Assembly: GCF_001428365.1 (NCBI RefSeq)
Contig: NZ_LMSH01000002.1
Span: 744,132 to 808,131 of the forward strand
Length of the DNA: 64,000 bases
DNA from: Arthrobacter sp. Soil763
GTDB taxonomy: Bacteria > Actinomycetota > Actinomycetes > Actinomycetales > Micrococcaceae
Direction: 5' to 3'
Under the pieces are notes generated by a model that did not search any database, was not told the origin of the DNA, and was given only the letters and a program-made list of their open reading frames with translations. Below are positions 7,763-16,390 of the stretch, piece after piece. Every line of letters starts with the position of its first letter. The stretch's first letter is position 1. The position numbers and the translations under genes are program-made.

Positions 7763-8659
7763 ATGTCAAACATTTTTGGTGGTCCAAAGGCAGGCGTCCC
7801 CGGCGGGGCGGATGAGTCCCGCACCGTTCCCAAGGGGGACACGGTCGGTTCCTACAGCTCCTACCTGGACGCCCAGAAGGCCGTGGACTACCTCGCGGAC
7901 CAGCAGTTCCCGGTGCAGCTGGTCTCGATCGTCGGCAACGACCTGAAGATGGTGGAGCGGGTCACCGGCCGGCTTACTTACCCCCGCGTCGCGCTCTCCG
8001 GTGCCCTGAGCGGCATGTGGTTCGGCCTGTTCGTCGGCGTCATGCTCTCCTTCTTCTCCGAATCCGGGGGCTACTTCTCGATCGTCACCTCGGTGCTGAT
8101 GGGTGCGGCGTTCTTCATGCTGTTCGGCATCGTCACCTACGCCATGCAGCGCGGCAAGCGGGATTTCACCTCCACCAGCCAGGTGGTGGCCACGAACTAT
8201 GACGTGGTGGTGGCGTTCGAGGCGGCCCATGAGGCCCGCCGGCTGCTGCACCAGCTGCCGATGAGCCAGCACGACGCCGCCGGCCAGGGCTACCAGCAGC
8301 ACGCGCCGCAGCCGTTCCAGCCCGGCCAGCAGCAGGGCCAGCCGGGCCCGCAGGGCCAGCAACAGGGTCCGCAGCGTCCCGCCGGGTGGAGCGACCCCTA
8401 CGGCCAGCGGGCCGCCGCCCCCGGCCAGCAGCCCGCCCCTGCCGCAGGGCCGGAGGCGGCCCCGGGGCAGGAGGCCCAGGAACCGGCCCCGGTCCGACCC
8501 TCGGCGGTCCGCTACCCGGACCTGCCGGACGGCCGCCCGCAGTACGGCATCCGCGTCAGCGACTCCGGCGCCCAGGGGCAGGCCCGCCAGCCGGCCGCAA
8601 CGGAGCCGGAAGAGGGGCAGTACCGGGACGGCGGCCAGGGCGGCGACACGCAGCGCTAG
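7763..8659 (+). CDS. GSP17M/YflT-domain membrane protein with Gln/Pro-rich tail
   Basis: 298 residues. The N-terminal part, GSYSSYLDAQKAVDYLADQQ, matches the general stress protein 17M domain. Two membrane segments follow (ALSGMWFGLFVGVMLSFF and IVTSVLMGAAFFMLFGIVTY). From about residue 175 the chain is a low-complexity tail rich in Gln, Pro, Gly and Ala, likely disordered. The ATG at 7763 gives MSNIFGG, preferred over an in-frame ATG six codons upstream; CAGAAT six bases before it may be a degenerate -10. The gene diverges from the MgtE-like operon, as in the mycobacterial Rv1232c-Rv1234 region (from memory). Function unknown. Confidence 0.82.
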   Translation: MSNIFGGPKAGVPGGADESRTVPKGDTVGSYSSYLDAQKAVDYLADQQFPVQLVSIVGNDLKMVERVTGRLTYPRVALSGALSGMWFGLFVGVMLSFFSESGGYFSIVTSVLMGAAFFMLFGIVTYAMQRGKRDFTSTSQVVATNYDVVVAFEAAHEARRLLHQLPMSQHDAAGQGYQQHAPQPFQPGQQQGQPGPQGQQQGPQRPAGWSDPYGQRAAAPGQQPAPAAGPEAAPGQEAQEPAPVRPSAVRYPDLPDGRPQYGIRVSDSGAQGQARQPAATEPEEGQYRDGGQGGDTQR

Positions 8660-8706
8660 GTTTCCGCGGGGTCGGGCGGCACCGCCGCCGGATCGGTGAA
8701 GAACAA

Positions 8707-8743
8707 AAAGGAAGGGGAGGGCCGCCGGCCCTCCCTTTCCTTT
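8707..8743. terminator. Bidirectional hairpin between GSP17M-like gene and aminopeptidase gene
   Basis: Seventeen bases, 8707-8723, pair with 8727-8743 around a 3-base loop, with one wobble. AAAGG/CCTTT ends give pyrimidine-rich tails on both strands. Confidence 0.85.
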
Positions 8744-8787
8744 GGTCGCCGCTCCACCGCACCGGGCACCCCGGTGCGGTGCGGCGG

Positions 8788-10371
8788 TTACGGCAGCTGG
8801 GCGTCGATCTCCTGGTAGATGCCGGCCATCCAGGACTCGACGTCGTCGGCCTTCCGGGGCAGCGCGGCGCTCAGGTTGACCGGACCCTCCGCGGTCATCA
8901 GGATGTCGTCCTCGATCCGGACGCCGATCCCGCGGTACTCGGCCGGGATGCCGAGGTCCTCTTCCTTGAAGTACAGCCCGGGTTCGATCGTGAAGACCAT
9001 GCCCGGTTCCAGGATTCCGTCCAGGTACAGCTCGCGCTTGGCCTGGGCGCAGTCGTGCACGTCCAGGCCGAGGTGGTGGCTGGTGCCGTGCGGCATCCAG
9101 CGGCGGTGCTGCTGGCCCTCGGTGCTGATGGCCTCCTCGACGGACACCGGCAGCAGGCCCCACTCGGCGAGGCGCTCGGCCAGCACGGTGGTGGCGGCGG
9201 TGTGGATGTCGCGGAACTTCGTGCCCGGCTGCGCGGCGGCGAACCCGGCGTCGGCGGCGTCCAGCACGGCCTCGTAGACCTTGCGCTGGATCGGGGAGAA
9301 GGTGCCGTTGGCCGGGAGGGTGCGGGTGATGTCCGCGGTGTACAGCGAGTCGGCCTCGACGCCGGCATCCAGCAGCAGCAGCTCGCCGGCGTTGACCTTG
9401 CCGGTGTTCCGGGTCCAGTGCAGCACGGTGGCGTTGTTGCCCGAGGCGGCGATCGTGTCGTAGCCGAGTTCGTTGCCTTCCTCACGGGCACGGGCGAAGA
9501 ACGCGCCTTCGACCACGCGCTCGCCGCGGTGGTGGGTCAGGGCGCGGGGGAGGGCCTTGACGACCTCGGTGAAGCCCTCGACGGTGGCGGCCACCGCGGT
9601 CTTCATCTGCTCGATCTCCCATTCGTCCTTGATCAGGCGCAGCTCGGAGAGGGCCTCGCTGAGCTTCTCGTCGAGGGCATCCAGCACGCCCAGGTCCAGG
9701 TTCTCCGGGTCCTTGGCGGTGTTGTACCGGGCGGTGTCCACCAGGGCGTCGATGTTCTCGTCGACCTTGCGCACCAGCCGGATCGAGATCCCGCCGATCT
9801 CCGGAGCCCCGACGTTCTTGGTGATGGCGAGCTCGAGGCCGCCCAGGTCGGCGGTGTCCAGCGCCAGCCGGGCCTGGAACTCGGCGAGCGTGGGCCGGGC
9901 GCCGATCCAGAATTCGCCCGAGCGGGAATCGGCGTAGAACTGCTCGGTGTCGCGGCCGGCCAGCGGACGGAAGTACAGCGTCGCGTGGTGGTGGCCGCCG
10001 TCGTCGCCCTTGCCCTCGTCGGTGGGTTCGAGCACGAGCACGGCGTCGGGTTCGTGGTCCACGCCGAGCCCGGTGAGGTGGGCGAAGCCCGAGTGCGGGC
10101 GGAAACGGTAGTCGCAGTCGTTGGAGCGGACCTTCAGCGGGCCGGCGGGGATGACAAGCCGTTCACCTTTGAACAACTCGGACACCGCCCGGCGGCGCGC
10201 GGCGGCGTGGCCGGCGACGGCGTCGAGGCCGGGCAGCTGCTCCTGGGCCGGAGCCCAGTTGCTGGCCATGAACGCCTTGAAAGCGTCGGAGCTGGGCCGC
10301 TGGGAGCGGTTGTTGACGCGCTCGTCGAGGGGCTGGGAAGCGGAGATCTGGGTGTTATCTGCATCGTTCAC
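8788..10371 (-). CDS. pepP: Xaa-Pro aminopeptidase (M24B)
   Basis: 527 residues, in the family range. A creatinase-like N-domain precedes a pita-bread catalytic domain. Dinuclear-metal ligands are recognisable: D335 (LLLLDAGV), D347 (YTADITRTL), H432 (SHHLGLDVHD), E463 (FTIEPGLYF) and E487 (GVRIEDDI). The enzyme removes N-terminal residues preceding proline. The start is GTG at 10371, giving MNDADNTQISASQPLDERV; GACGAT six bases upstream is a possible weak -10. An 86-base gap separates it from the divergent PHP gene. Confidence 0.93.
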   Translation of the reverse strand: MNDADNTQISASQPLDERVNNRSQRPSSDAFKAFMASNWAPAQEQLPGLDAVAGHAAARRRAVSELFKGERLVIPAGPLKVRSNDCDYRFRPHSGFAHLTGLGVDHEPDAVLVLEPTDEGKGDDGGHHHATLYFRPLAGRDTEQFYADSRSGEFWIGARPTLAEFQARLALDTADLGGLELAITKNVGAPEIGGISIRLVRKVDENIDALVDTARYNTAKDPENLDLGVLDALDEKLSEALSELRLIKDEWEIEQMKTAVAATVEGFTEVVKALPRALTHHRGERVVEGAFFARAREEGNELGYDTIAASGNNATVLHWTRNTGKVNAGELLLLDAGVEADSLYTADITRTLPANGTFSPIQRKVYEAVLDAADAGFAAAQPGTKFRDIHTAATTVLAERLAEWGLLPVSVEEAISTEGQQHRRWMPHGTSHHLGLDVHDCAQAKRELYLDGILEPGMVFTIEPGLYFKEEDLGIPAEYRGIGVRIEDDILMTAEGPVNLSAALPRKADDVESWMAGIYQEIDAQLP

Positions 10372-10445
10372 GGTCCCATCGTCTCACCAGCGGCGCGGCC
10401 GGGGCCAACAAGCCGCACCGGCCGTTCCGGCGGCGGCCCATCTAC

Positions 10446-10451
10446 TAGCAT
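10446..10451 (+). promoter_or_regulatory. -10 hexamer for leaderless PHP gene
   Basis: TAGCAT lies exactly six bases before the GTG at 10458. The purine run GGGGAG directly abuts the start, too close to act as a ribosome site. Confidence 0.55.
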
Positions 10452-10457
10452 GGGGAG

Positions 10458-11303
10458 GTGAGGATTGACCTGCATGCCCACTCGAATGTTTCCGACGGCA
10501 CCGAAGACCCTGCCGCGCTGGTCGCCTCCGCGGTGGAGGCCGGCCTCGACGTCGTCGCCCTCACCGACCATGACTCCACCGACGGCTGGGCCGAAGCCTC
10601 CGCCGCCGCCCGGAGCCTGGGCGTGGCCCTGGTGCCCGGCATGGAGGTCTCCTGCCGCACCGGCGAGGGCATCAGCGTGCACCTGCTCAGCTACCTGCAC
10701 GACCCGACGCACCCCGGGCTGCTGGAGGAGATCACCAAGGCCAAGGACGCCCGGTTCACACGGGCCGAGCGCATGGTCAGCCTGCTCGCCGAGGACTACC
10801 CGCTCAGCTGGGACGACGTCATCCACCATGTGGCCCCCGGCGCGACCCTGGGCCGGCCGCACATCGCCGACGCCCTTGTCGCAGCCGGCGTGGTCGCGGA
10901 CCGCAGCGAAGCCTTTGAGACGATCCTGACCTCCCGCTCCCGGTACTGGGTCCAGCACTACGCGCCGGACCCGGCGTCCGCCGTCGAGCTGGTCCGCGCC
11001 GCCGGCGGGGTGCCGGTCTTCGCGCACCCGGTCGCCTCCGCCCGCGGCAGGATCGTGGGGGAGCGGACCTACCGGGAGATGATCGACGCCGGCCTGGCGG
11101 GCCTGGAGATCGACCACCGGGACAACCCGGAGGAGGGCCGGGCGTTCCTGCGCGGGCTGGCCGAACGGCACGGCCTGCTGGTGACCGGTTCCTCCGACTA
11201 CCACGGCACCGGGAAGCCCAACCTGTTCGGCGAGAACCTGACGGCGCCGGAGGTGCTGGCCCGGATCGAGGAGCAGGGGACCGGAACGGCCGTGGTGCGC
11301 TGA
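10458..11303 (+). CDS. PHP-domain phosphoesterase (RNase AM/YciV-like)
   Basis: 281 residues beginning MRIDLHAHSNVSDG, the first metal motif of the PHP fold. Further motifs are VVALTDHDS, an H-rich centre (GRPHIADAL; PVFAHPVAS) and a final GSSDYHG. The family member TrpH/YciV of E. coli is a 3',5'-nucleoside bisphosphate phosphatase and 5'-3' exoribonuclease; the same role is likely but not proven. The start is fixed by the conserved first residues. The stop codon shares one base with the ATG of marC, so the two are co-translated. Confidence 0.88.
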   Translation: MRIDLHAHSNVSDGTEDPAALVASAVEAGLDVVALTDHDSTDGWAEASAAARSLGVALVPGMEVSCRTGEGISVHLLSYLHDPTHPGLLEEITKAKDARFTRAERMVSLLAEDYPLSWDDVIHHVAPGATLGRPHIADALVAAGVVADRSEAFETILTSRSRYWVQHYAPDPASAVELVRAAGGVPVFAHPVASARGRIVGERTYREMIDAGLAGLEIDHRDNPEEGRAFLRGLAERHGLLVTGSSDYHGTGKPNLFGENLTAPEVLARIEEQGTGTAVVR

Positions 11304-11920
11304 TGGACTGGATTGACCTTCAGCTGCTCGCTTCGGTGATCGTGACGCTGTTTGTGATCATGGACCCGCCCGGCACCGTCCCGATCTTCATGTCGCTGAC
11401 GGCGCAGATGGACGCCCGGGACCGCAACCGCTCCGCCTTCCAGGCGCTGCTCGTGGCCACCGGCGTGATCGTGACCTTTGCGATCTTCGGCCAGTCGATT
11501 CTGAACTACATGCACATCTCGCTGGCCGCGCTCCAGGGCGCGGGCGGCCTGCTGCTGGTGCTGATCGCGCTGCAGCTGCTCACCGGTTCCACCGGCGGGG
11601 AGGACAACGCCGCCAAGTACAAGAACGTCGCGTTCGTCCCGCTGGGCACCCCGCTGATGGCGGGTCCCGGCGCGATCGTGGCGGTCATGGTCTTTGTCCA
11701 GCGCTCCGGCAGCGCGGCGCAGTACCTCGCCGTCGGGCTGGGCATCGCCGTGACGCTCGCGTCGCTGTACCTGGCGATGCGCTTCGCCGGCCTCGTGCAG
11801 CGCGCCCTCGGCGAGAACGGCGTCGAGCTGGTCACCCGGATCGCGGGCCTGTTGCTCTCCGCGATCGCGGTGCAGATGATCGCGGACGCGGTGCACGCCT
11901 TCGTCACCAGCTGGACCTGA
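11303..11920 (+). CDS. MarC family integral membrane protein
   Basis: 205 residues with six hydrophobic segments and the family hallmark LFVIMDPPGTVPIFMSLT near the N-terminus. A second matching half reads FVPLGTPLMAGPGAIVAVMV. The old link to multiple antibiotic resistance has not held up for the family, so transport function is unknown. The ATG overlaps the upstream TGA by one base (TGATG), implying coupling to the PHP phosphoesterase. It converges on the DNA methyltransferase gene. Confidence 0.88.
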   Translation: MDWIDLQLLASVIVTLFVIMDPPGTVPIFMSLTAQMDARDRNRSAFQALLVATGVIVTFAIFGQSILNYMHISLAALQGAGGLLLVLIALQLLTGSTGGEDNAAKYKNVAFVPLGTPLMAGPGAIVAVMVFVQRSGSAAQYLAVGLGIAVTLASLYLAMRFAGLVQRALGENGVELVTRIAGLLLSAIAVQMIADAVHAFVTSWT

Positions 11921-11921
11921 C

Positions 11922-11941
11922 CCGCCGCCCGGCTGCGGCGG
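11922..11941. terminator. Short GC hairpin between marC and the DNA methyltransferase gene
   Basis: CCGCCGC at 11922-11928 pairs with GCGGCGG at 11935-11941. There is no T-tract; it fills the 22-base gap between two convergent genes. Confidence 0.4.
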
Positions 11942-11942
11942 C

Positions 11943-12842
11943 CTAGTCGGGCGTCGCCGCAGTGGGCCCGGCCGCGGAGGGCTGGGCGGTGAACGCAGCG
12001 TGGGCGCCCAGCCGTTTGGCCATGACGTCGACGGCGGCCTGGTTCTGGTCCACGCAGACGAATTTCCGTCCCAGCTTCGCTGCCACGGCGCCGAGCGTGC
12101 CCGAACCGGCGAAGAAGTCCAGGCACCAGTCCCCGGGCCGGCTGGAGGCCGCGACCACCCGCCGGATCAGCCCCTCCGGCTTCTGCGTCGGATAGCCGGT
12201 CTTCTCGCGGCCGGTGGGCGAAACAATCGTGTGCCACCAGACATCCGTGGGCAGCTTGCCGAGTTCACGCTTGGCCGGCGTGACCAGGCCGGGCGCCATG
12301 TACGGCTCACGGTCCACCTCGGCGCTGTCGAAGTGGTACTTCGCGGGGTTCTTCACGTAGACGAGAATGTTGTCGTGCTTCGTCGGCCAGCGGAACTTGG
12401 CGCGGGCGCCGTAGTCGTAGGCCCAGATGATCTCGTTGAGGAAACACTCGCGGCCGAAGATCGCGTCCAGCATGACCTTGGCGTAGTGCACCTCGCGGTA
12501 GTCCAGGTGCAGGTACAGGGTGCCGTCGTCGGCGAGCAACCGCCACGCCTCGACCAGCCGCGGCTCGAGGAAGGACCAGTAGTCGCTGAAGGCGTCGTCG
12601 TAGCTGTGCAGCGCACCCTTGATGGTGTCGTACGAGCGGCCCTTGAAGCCGACGCGGTCGCCCTCGCCGCCGGCGTTGAGGACCATTTTGGTCTCCTGGC
12701 GCCGCTGGACCCGCCCGGTGTTGAAGGGCGGGTCCACGTAAATGAGTGTGAAGGCGCCGTCCGGCAGCGTCGGGAGGTACTCCGCGTTGTCCGCGTGAAC
12801 CACCAGGTTGCTGCCGTCCGGCGCCCAGACGGTGTCAGTCAT
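11943..12842 (-). CDS. Orphan beta-class DNA methyltransferase (N6-adenine or N4-cytosine)
   Basis: 299 residues. The catalytic motif DPPF lies at residues 37-40 (IYVDPPFNTG), ahead of the SAM-binding FAGSG at 244-248. This order defines the beta class, shared with CcrM and many type II and III enzymes. WWHTIV and TGYPTQKPEGLIRRVV are typical target-region neighbours. No restriction endonuclease or specificity gene is nearby. The gene starts 8 bases after the stop of the DEAD-box helicase gene, on the same strand, so it is probably co-transcribed with it. A regulatory or housekeeping methylase is more likely than a defence enzyme, which is inference. Confidence 0.87.
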   Translation of the reverse strand: MTDTVWAPDGSNLVVHADNAEYLPTLPDGAFTLIYVDPPFNTGRVQRRQETKMVLNAGGEGDRVGFKGRSYDTIKGALHSYDDAFSDYWSFLEPRLVEAWRLLADDGTLYLHLDYREVHYAKVMLDAIFGRECFLNEIIWAYDYGARAKFRWPTKHDNILVYVKNPAKYHFDSAEVDREPYMAPGLVTPAKRELGKLPTDVWWHTIVSPTGREKTGYPTQKPEGLIRRVVAASSRPGDWCLDFFAGSGTLGAVAAKLGRKFVCVDQNQAAVDVMAKRLGAHAAFTAQPSAAGPTAATPD

Positions 12843-12850
12843 GCAGCGGA

Positions 12851-14602
12851 TTAGGCCTCGGCGCCGCGTGCCGTGGCCTGGGCCTCGCCGGCCACGACTT
12901 CGCCGTTTCGGCGGCGGGTGCGGGTCCGGCGGCGTGCCCGGGTGGCACGGTCCACTTCGGTCGGGGCGCTGGCTGCCGGCGCTGCGGGTGCGGTGGCCTC
13001 AGCGGGACCGGCTGCGGCCTCCTTCTCGGGGGACCGGCGGCGCCGCTCGCCCGAACGACCGCCGGAGCGTCCGCCCTCGCGGGACTCGGACCGTTCGCCG
13101 GAGCGGCCGCCGTCGCGGGACTCGGAGCGCCCGCCGGAGCGGCCGCCCTCGCGCGGGGCACGGCCGCCCTCGCGCGAACCGGCGCGTGCGCCGCCCCGGC
13201 CGCCGTCGCGGGTGTTCTTCTTGCCGGTCTCGCCCAGGTCCTCAAGCTCCTCGGCGTCGACACCGGCGAGAATCCGCTTGTCGCGGGGCAGGCGGCCCTT
13301 GGTGCCTTCCGGAATGTCCAGTTCCTCGTACAGGTGCGGGGACGAGGAGTAGGTTTCCACCGGCTCCGGAACGCTCAGGCCGAGGGCCTTGTTGATCAGG
13401 CCCCAACGCGGCATGTCGTCCCAGTCGACGAACGTCACGGCCGTGCCCTTGTTGCCCGCACGGCCGGTGCGGCCCACCCGGTGCAGGTAGATCTTCTCGT
13501 CTTCGACGCACTGGTAGTTGATCACGTGCGTGACGTCGTCGACGTCGATGCCGCGGGCCGCGACGTCGGTGGCCACGAGGACGTCCACCTTGTTGTTGCG
13601 GAAGGCGCGCAGCGCCTGCTCCCGGGCGCCCTGGCCCAGGTCGCCGTGGATGGCGGCCGCGGCGAACCCGCGGTCCACGAGCTCCTCGGCGACCTTCGCG
13701 GCGGTGCGCTTGGTCTTGGTGAAGATGATGGTGCGGCCGCGATTGCGGGCCTGCAGGATGCGCGCGACCACCTCGACCTTGTCCATGCTGTGGGCACGGT
13801 AGATCAGCTGGCGGATGTCGCGCTTGGTCAGGCCCTCATCCTCGGGGTCCGCCGCACGGATGTGGGTGGGCTGGCTCATGTAGCGGCGGGCCATGGCAAT
13901 GACCGGGCCGGGCATGGTGGCCGAGAACAGCAGCGTCTGGCGCACGGCGGGGGTGCCGGCAATCAGGGTCTCGACGTCGGGCAGGAAGCCCAGGTCCAGC
14001 ATTTCGTCGGCCTCGTCGAGGATGACCATCTTGACGTTCTTCAGGACCAGGTGCTTCTGCTTGTACAGGTCGATCAGGCGGCCGGGCGTGCCGACGACGA
14101 CCTCAACGCCCTGCTGCAGCGCTTCGATCTGCGGCTCGTAGGCGCGGCCGCCGTAGATCGTGGCGATGCGCGCGTTGCGCTTCTTGGCCGCGTTCTGCAG
14201 GTCGCTGGCGACCTGGACGGCGAGCTCGCGGGTCGGGACGATCACGAGGGCCTGCGGGGCGCCCGGGGCCGGCAGCGCCTCGAAGCCGGCGTCGTCGCGG
14301 CCGACGACGCGCTGCAGCGCCGGGATGCCGAAGCCGAGGGTCTTGCCGGTGCCCGTCTTGGCCTGGCCGATGATGTCGTGGCCGCCCAGGGCGACCGGCA
14401 GGGTCATGGCCTGGATCGGGAAGGGGTGGGTGATCCCGGCGTCGGCCAGGGATTCGACGATGTCGGCGCGGACGTTGTAGTCGGCGAAGGACTTTTCCGC
14501 GATTTCGTGCGGGGTTTCGTCGGAGATGATGGTCTCTTCCGGCTCAATCGATTCCGTGCCGGATTCGTCAGTCAGAAGCTGGTGCGTGTGCAATTCACTC
14601 AC
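12851..14602 (-). CDS. DEAD-box ATP-dependent RNA helicase with Arg/Ser/Gly-rich tail
   Basis: 583 residues. Core motifs in order: Q motif region FPIQAMTLP, AKTGTGKT, PTRELA, VDEADEML-type DEAD box, SAT, and HRVGRTGRAG. The last part (about residue 455 onward) is a basic, low-complexity tail with repeats of GGRSESRDGGRSGERSE type, encoded by imperfect 36-base repeats; such tails bind RNA nonspecifically. The protein resembles RhlE/CsdA-like helicases of actinobacteria and may help ribosome assembly or RNA decay, in keeping with the RNB nuclease next door. The GTG start at 14602 has AAGGAAA upstream. A 287-base gap separates it from the RNB gene. Confidence 0.92.
   Translation of the reverse strand: MSELHTHQLLTDESGTESIEPEETIISDETPHEIAEKSFADYNVRADIVESLADAGITHPFPIQAMTLPVALGGHDIIGQAKTGTGKTLGFGIPALQRVVGRDDAGFEALPAPGAPQALVIVPTRELAVQVASDLQNAAKKRNARIATIYGGRAYEPQIEALQQGVEVVVGTPGRLIDLYKQKHLVLKNVKMVILDEADEMLDLGFLPDVETLIAGTPAVRQTLLFSATMPGPVIAMARRYMSQPTHIRAADPEDEGLTKRDIRQLIYRAHSMDKVEVVARILQARNRGRTIIFTKTKRTAAKVAEELVDRGFAAAAIHGDLGQGAREQALRAFRNNKVDVLVATDVAARGIDVDDVTHVINYQCVEDEKIYLHRVGRTGRAGNKGTAVTFVDWDDMPRWGLINKALGLSVPEPVETYSSSPHLYEELDIPEGTKGRLPRDKRILAGVDAEELEDLGETGKKNTRDGGRGGARAGSREGGRAPREGGRSGGRSESRDGGRSGERSESREGGRSGGRSGERRRRSPEKEAAAGPAEATAPAAPAASAPTEVDRATRARRRTRTRRRNGEVVAGEAQATARGAEA
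13061..13150 (-). repeat. 36-bp in-frame tandem repeat in the helicase tail
   Basis: Two full units, 13061-13096 and 13097-13132, differ at a few bases; a third partial unit follows to about 13150. Each encodes 12 residues rich in Arg, Ser, Gly and Glu. Confidence 0.75.
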
Positions 14603-14889
14603 GTGGGAGTTTCCTTATTCATTTGGGCTGCGCTGCCTGCTCAACGGAACGTCCCGAAGGTCCGGTCCGGAGCACGCTCTGGGGCGCAAGCATGTCCAGT
14701 GGAAGCCGATCGCGGGCTATCTAATTGCTGGCACTGGGACCAGCGGGTGTGTCTCAAGATCGCGTAGGGGCGGGCTTGTTGATTCGAAAATGCGTGGAAA
14801 TCAACGACCGGGCATCCATTACTACCCTCCCAGTCTACCGGGTGGCGGTCCGCAACCCGGTACGGCGGGGCCGCGCCGTCCTGTGGCCG

Positions 14890-16350
14890 TCAGCCGACGA
14901 GTTCCAGCTTGACCTCGCGGGTGGCGATATCGGAGGACACTACCCGCACCCGGACCTGGGTGCCGGACACCAGTTCGCCGGGGCAGCGGGCCGTGACCGC
15001 CGGGTCCGCGATCTGCACGATGCCGGAGGGGCCGTTGCCGTTGCCGTTGCCGTTCTTGGCCGGTTTGGAGCCGGAGATGACGACGGCGTCGAACTCCTGG
15101 CCGATGTGGTTGACCAGCAGCGCGGCCTCGACGGTGTCCAGCGAGAGCCGTTCCAGCCTGCCGGCCAGCTGGTCCGAGGCGGCCATGATCGCCGGCAGCG
15201 AGGGCAGTGCCTCACGGGCCCAGCCGGGGACCTCGGCTCCGGTGGACAGGGCCTCGCAGATCACCAGGACGAAGCGGTCGATCAGGCGCCGCAGCGGGGC
15301 GGTGGAGTGCGCGTAGGCCGCGCCGATGGCGGCCTGGATGGCGTCTTCGGGCACGTCACCGTCGAAGTGGGTGTAACCGGCACCTCGGAAGAGCATCCCG
15401 GCGGAGTGCAGGATCGCAAGCTGGCGCGGATCCGTGGGGTCGAGCGTGCGGAGGTATTCGCCGTAGCTGATCCGGCCGTCCCACGGCTTGCCCAGTGCGC
15501 CGGTCTGGCGACGGAAGTGCCGCAGGGAGTTTTCATCCGGGGCGGGCATGGTGCGCAGGATCCCTACCTTGCCCTGGAGCATGAGCTCCGCCGCGGCCAT
15601 GCCCGTCATCAGGGAAATCTGCGCATTCCAGTCCTCCACCGGCAGCGGCGGCGCGGCGACGATCCGGTAGCCGCCGTCGGGCAGTTGTTCGATCTCCTGG
15701 TCGGGCATGTTCAGGCTCGCCCCGCCGCGCAGGCGCTCCAGTTCCACGCGCTTGCCGCCCACCTCCCGCAACAGCTGCAGCACCGGGTCCGCGGTGCCGC
15801 CGTCGAGCGCGGCCTGGACCCCGTGGTAGCTGAGCTTGGCCCGGCTCCGGACCCGGGCCCGGCGTACCTGGACGGCGGAGACCTCGGCGGCGGCGTCCAG
15901 GTCGAAGTCCCAGACGAAGGCAGCGCACAGCTGCCCTTCCAGCAGGCTGCCGGCCGCCTCGCTGATGACCTCGGGGTGCAGCGGGATGCGGCCGTCCGGG
16001 GTGTAGAAGGTCTGCCCGCGGCGCCGCGTTTCGGCATCGAGCGCTCCGCCGGGAGCCACGAAGGAAGGGACGTCGGCGATGGCGTACAGCACCCGGTACC
16101 CGTCTCTGGCGCGGTCAATGAACAACGCCTGGTCCAGGTCGGTCGACGACGCCGGGTCGATGGTCACGAACTCAACATGCGTCAGGTCCAGTCCGGGCAG
16201 TTCATGGCCGGCCACGGCCGCCTCCGCGTCCCGGAGCGCATCCTCGGGGAACTCGCCCGGCAGTTCCAGCGTGGTTCGCAGCGCGTTAAGGGCCTGGGCC
16301 AGCTGGTTCTGCTGGCGGCGGACGTTAGGGGTCAGGCGATGATGAGACAC
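14890..16350 (-). CDS. RNB-domain exoribonuclease (RNase II/R family)
   Basis: 486 residues. The catalytic signature IDPASSTDLDQA lies at residues 64-75, with acidic residues D65, D71 and D73 that hold magnesium. Later motifs include LHPEVISE and HSTAPLRRLIDRF. The protein is shorter than E. coli RNase II or R: cold-shock domains are missing at the N-terminus and only a short beta-rich end (VRVRVVSSDIATREVKLEL) may act as an S1-like element. It likely degrades RNA 3' to 5' in the cytosol. The GTG start at 16350 has a TAACCT six bases upstream. Confidence 0.9.
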   Translation of the reverse strand: MSHHRLTPNVRRQQNQLAQALNALRTTLELPGEFPEDALRDAEAAVAGHELPGLDLTHVEFVTIDPASSTDLDQALFIDRARDGYRVLYAIADVPSFVAPGGALDAETRRRGQTFYTPDGRIPLHPEVISEAAGSLLEGQLCAAFVWDFDLDAAAEVSAVQVRRARVRSRAKLSYHGVQAALDGGTADPVLQLLREVGGKRVELERLRGGASLNMPDQEIEQLPDGGYRIVAAPPLPVEDWNAQISLMTGMAAAELMLQGKVGILRTMPAPDENSLRHFRRQTGALGKPWDGRISYGEYLRTLDPTDPRQLAILHSAGMLFRGAGYTHFDGDVPEDAIQAAIGAAYAHSTAPLRRLIDRFVLVICEALSTGAEVPGWAREALPSLPAIMAASDQLAGRLERLSLDTVEAALLVNHIGQEFDAVVISGSKPAKNGNGNGNGPSGIVQIADPAVTARCPGELVSGTQVRVRVVSSDIATREVKLELVG

Positions 16351-16356
16351 GAAATC

Positions 16357-16362
16357 AGGTTA
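16357..16362 (-). promoter_or_regulatory. -10 hexamer for leaderless RNB gene
   Basis: On the minus strand TAACCT, then GATTTC, then the GTG at 16350. No Shine-Dalgarno is visible. Confidence 0.55.
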
Positions 16363-16378
16363 GCCCGATTTCCGCCGC

Positions 16379-16384
16379 TAATGT
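16379..16384 (+). promoter_or_regulatory. -10 hexamer for the MiaE-like gene
   Basis: TAATGT is six bases before the ATG at 16391. It lies 16 bases from the divergent -10 of the RNB gene, so the two promoters face away from one short site. Confidence 0.5.
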
Positions 16385-16390
16385 TGAAGG

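Noticed and set aside
8280..8640. Separate gene in the Gln/Pro-rich stretch
   Set aside because: It is the continuous low-complexity tail of the GSP17M-like protein; alternative frames show no domain.
13334..14767. A 477-codon plus-strand frame opposite the DEAD-box helicase
   Set aside because: The helicase motifs on the other strand are complete; this frame has only repetitive Val/Gly/Asp/Arg sequence and no ribosome site.
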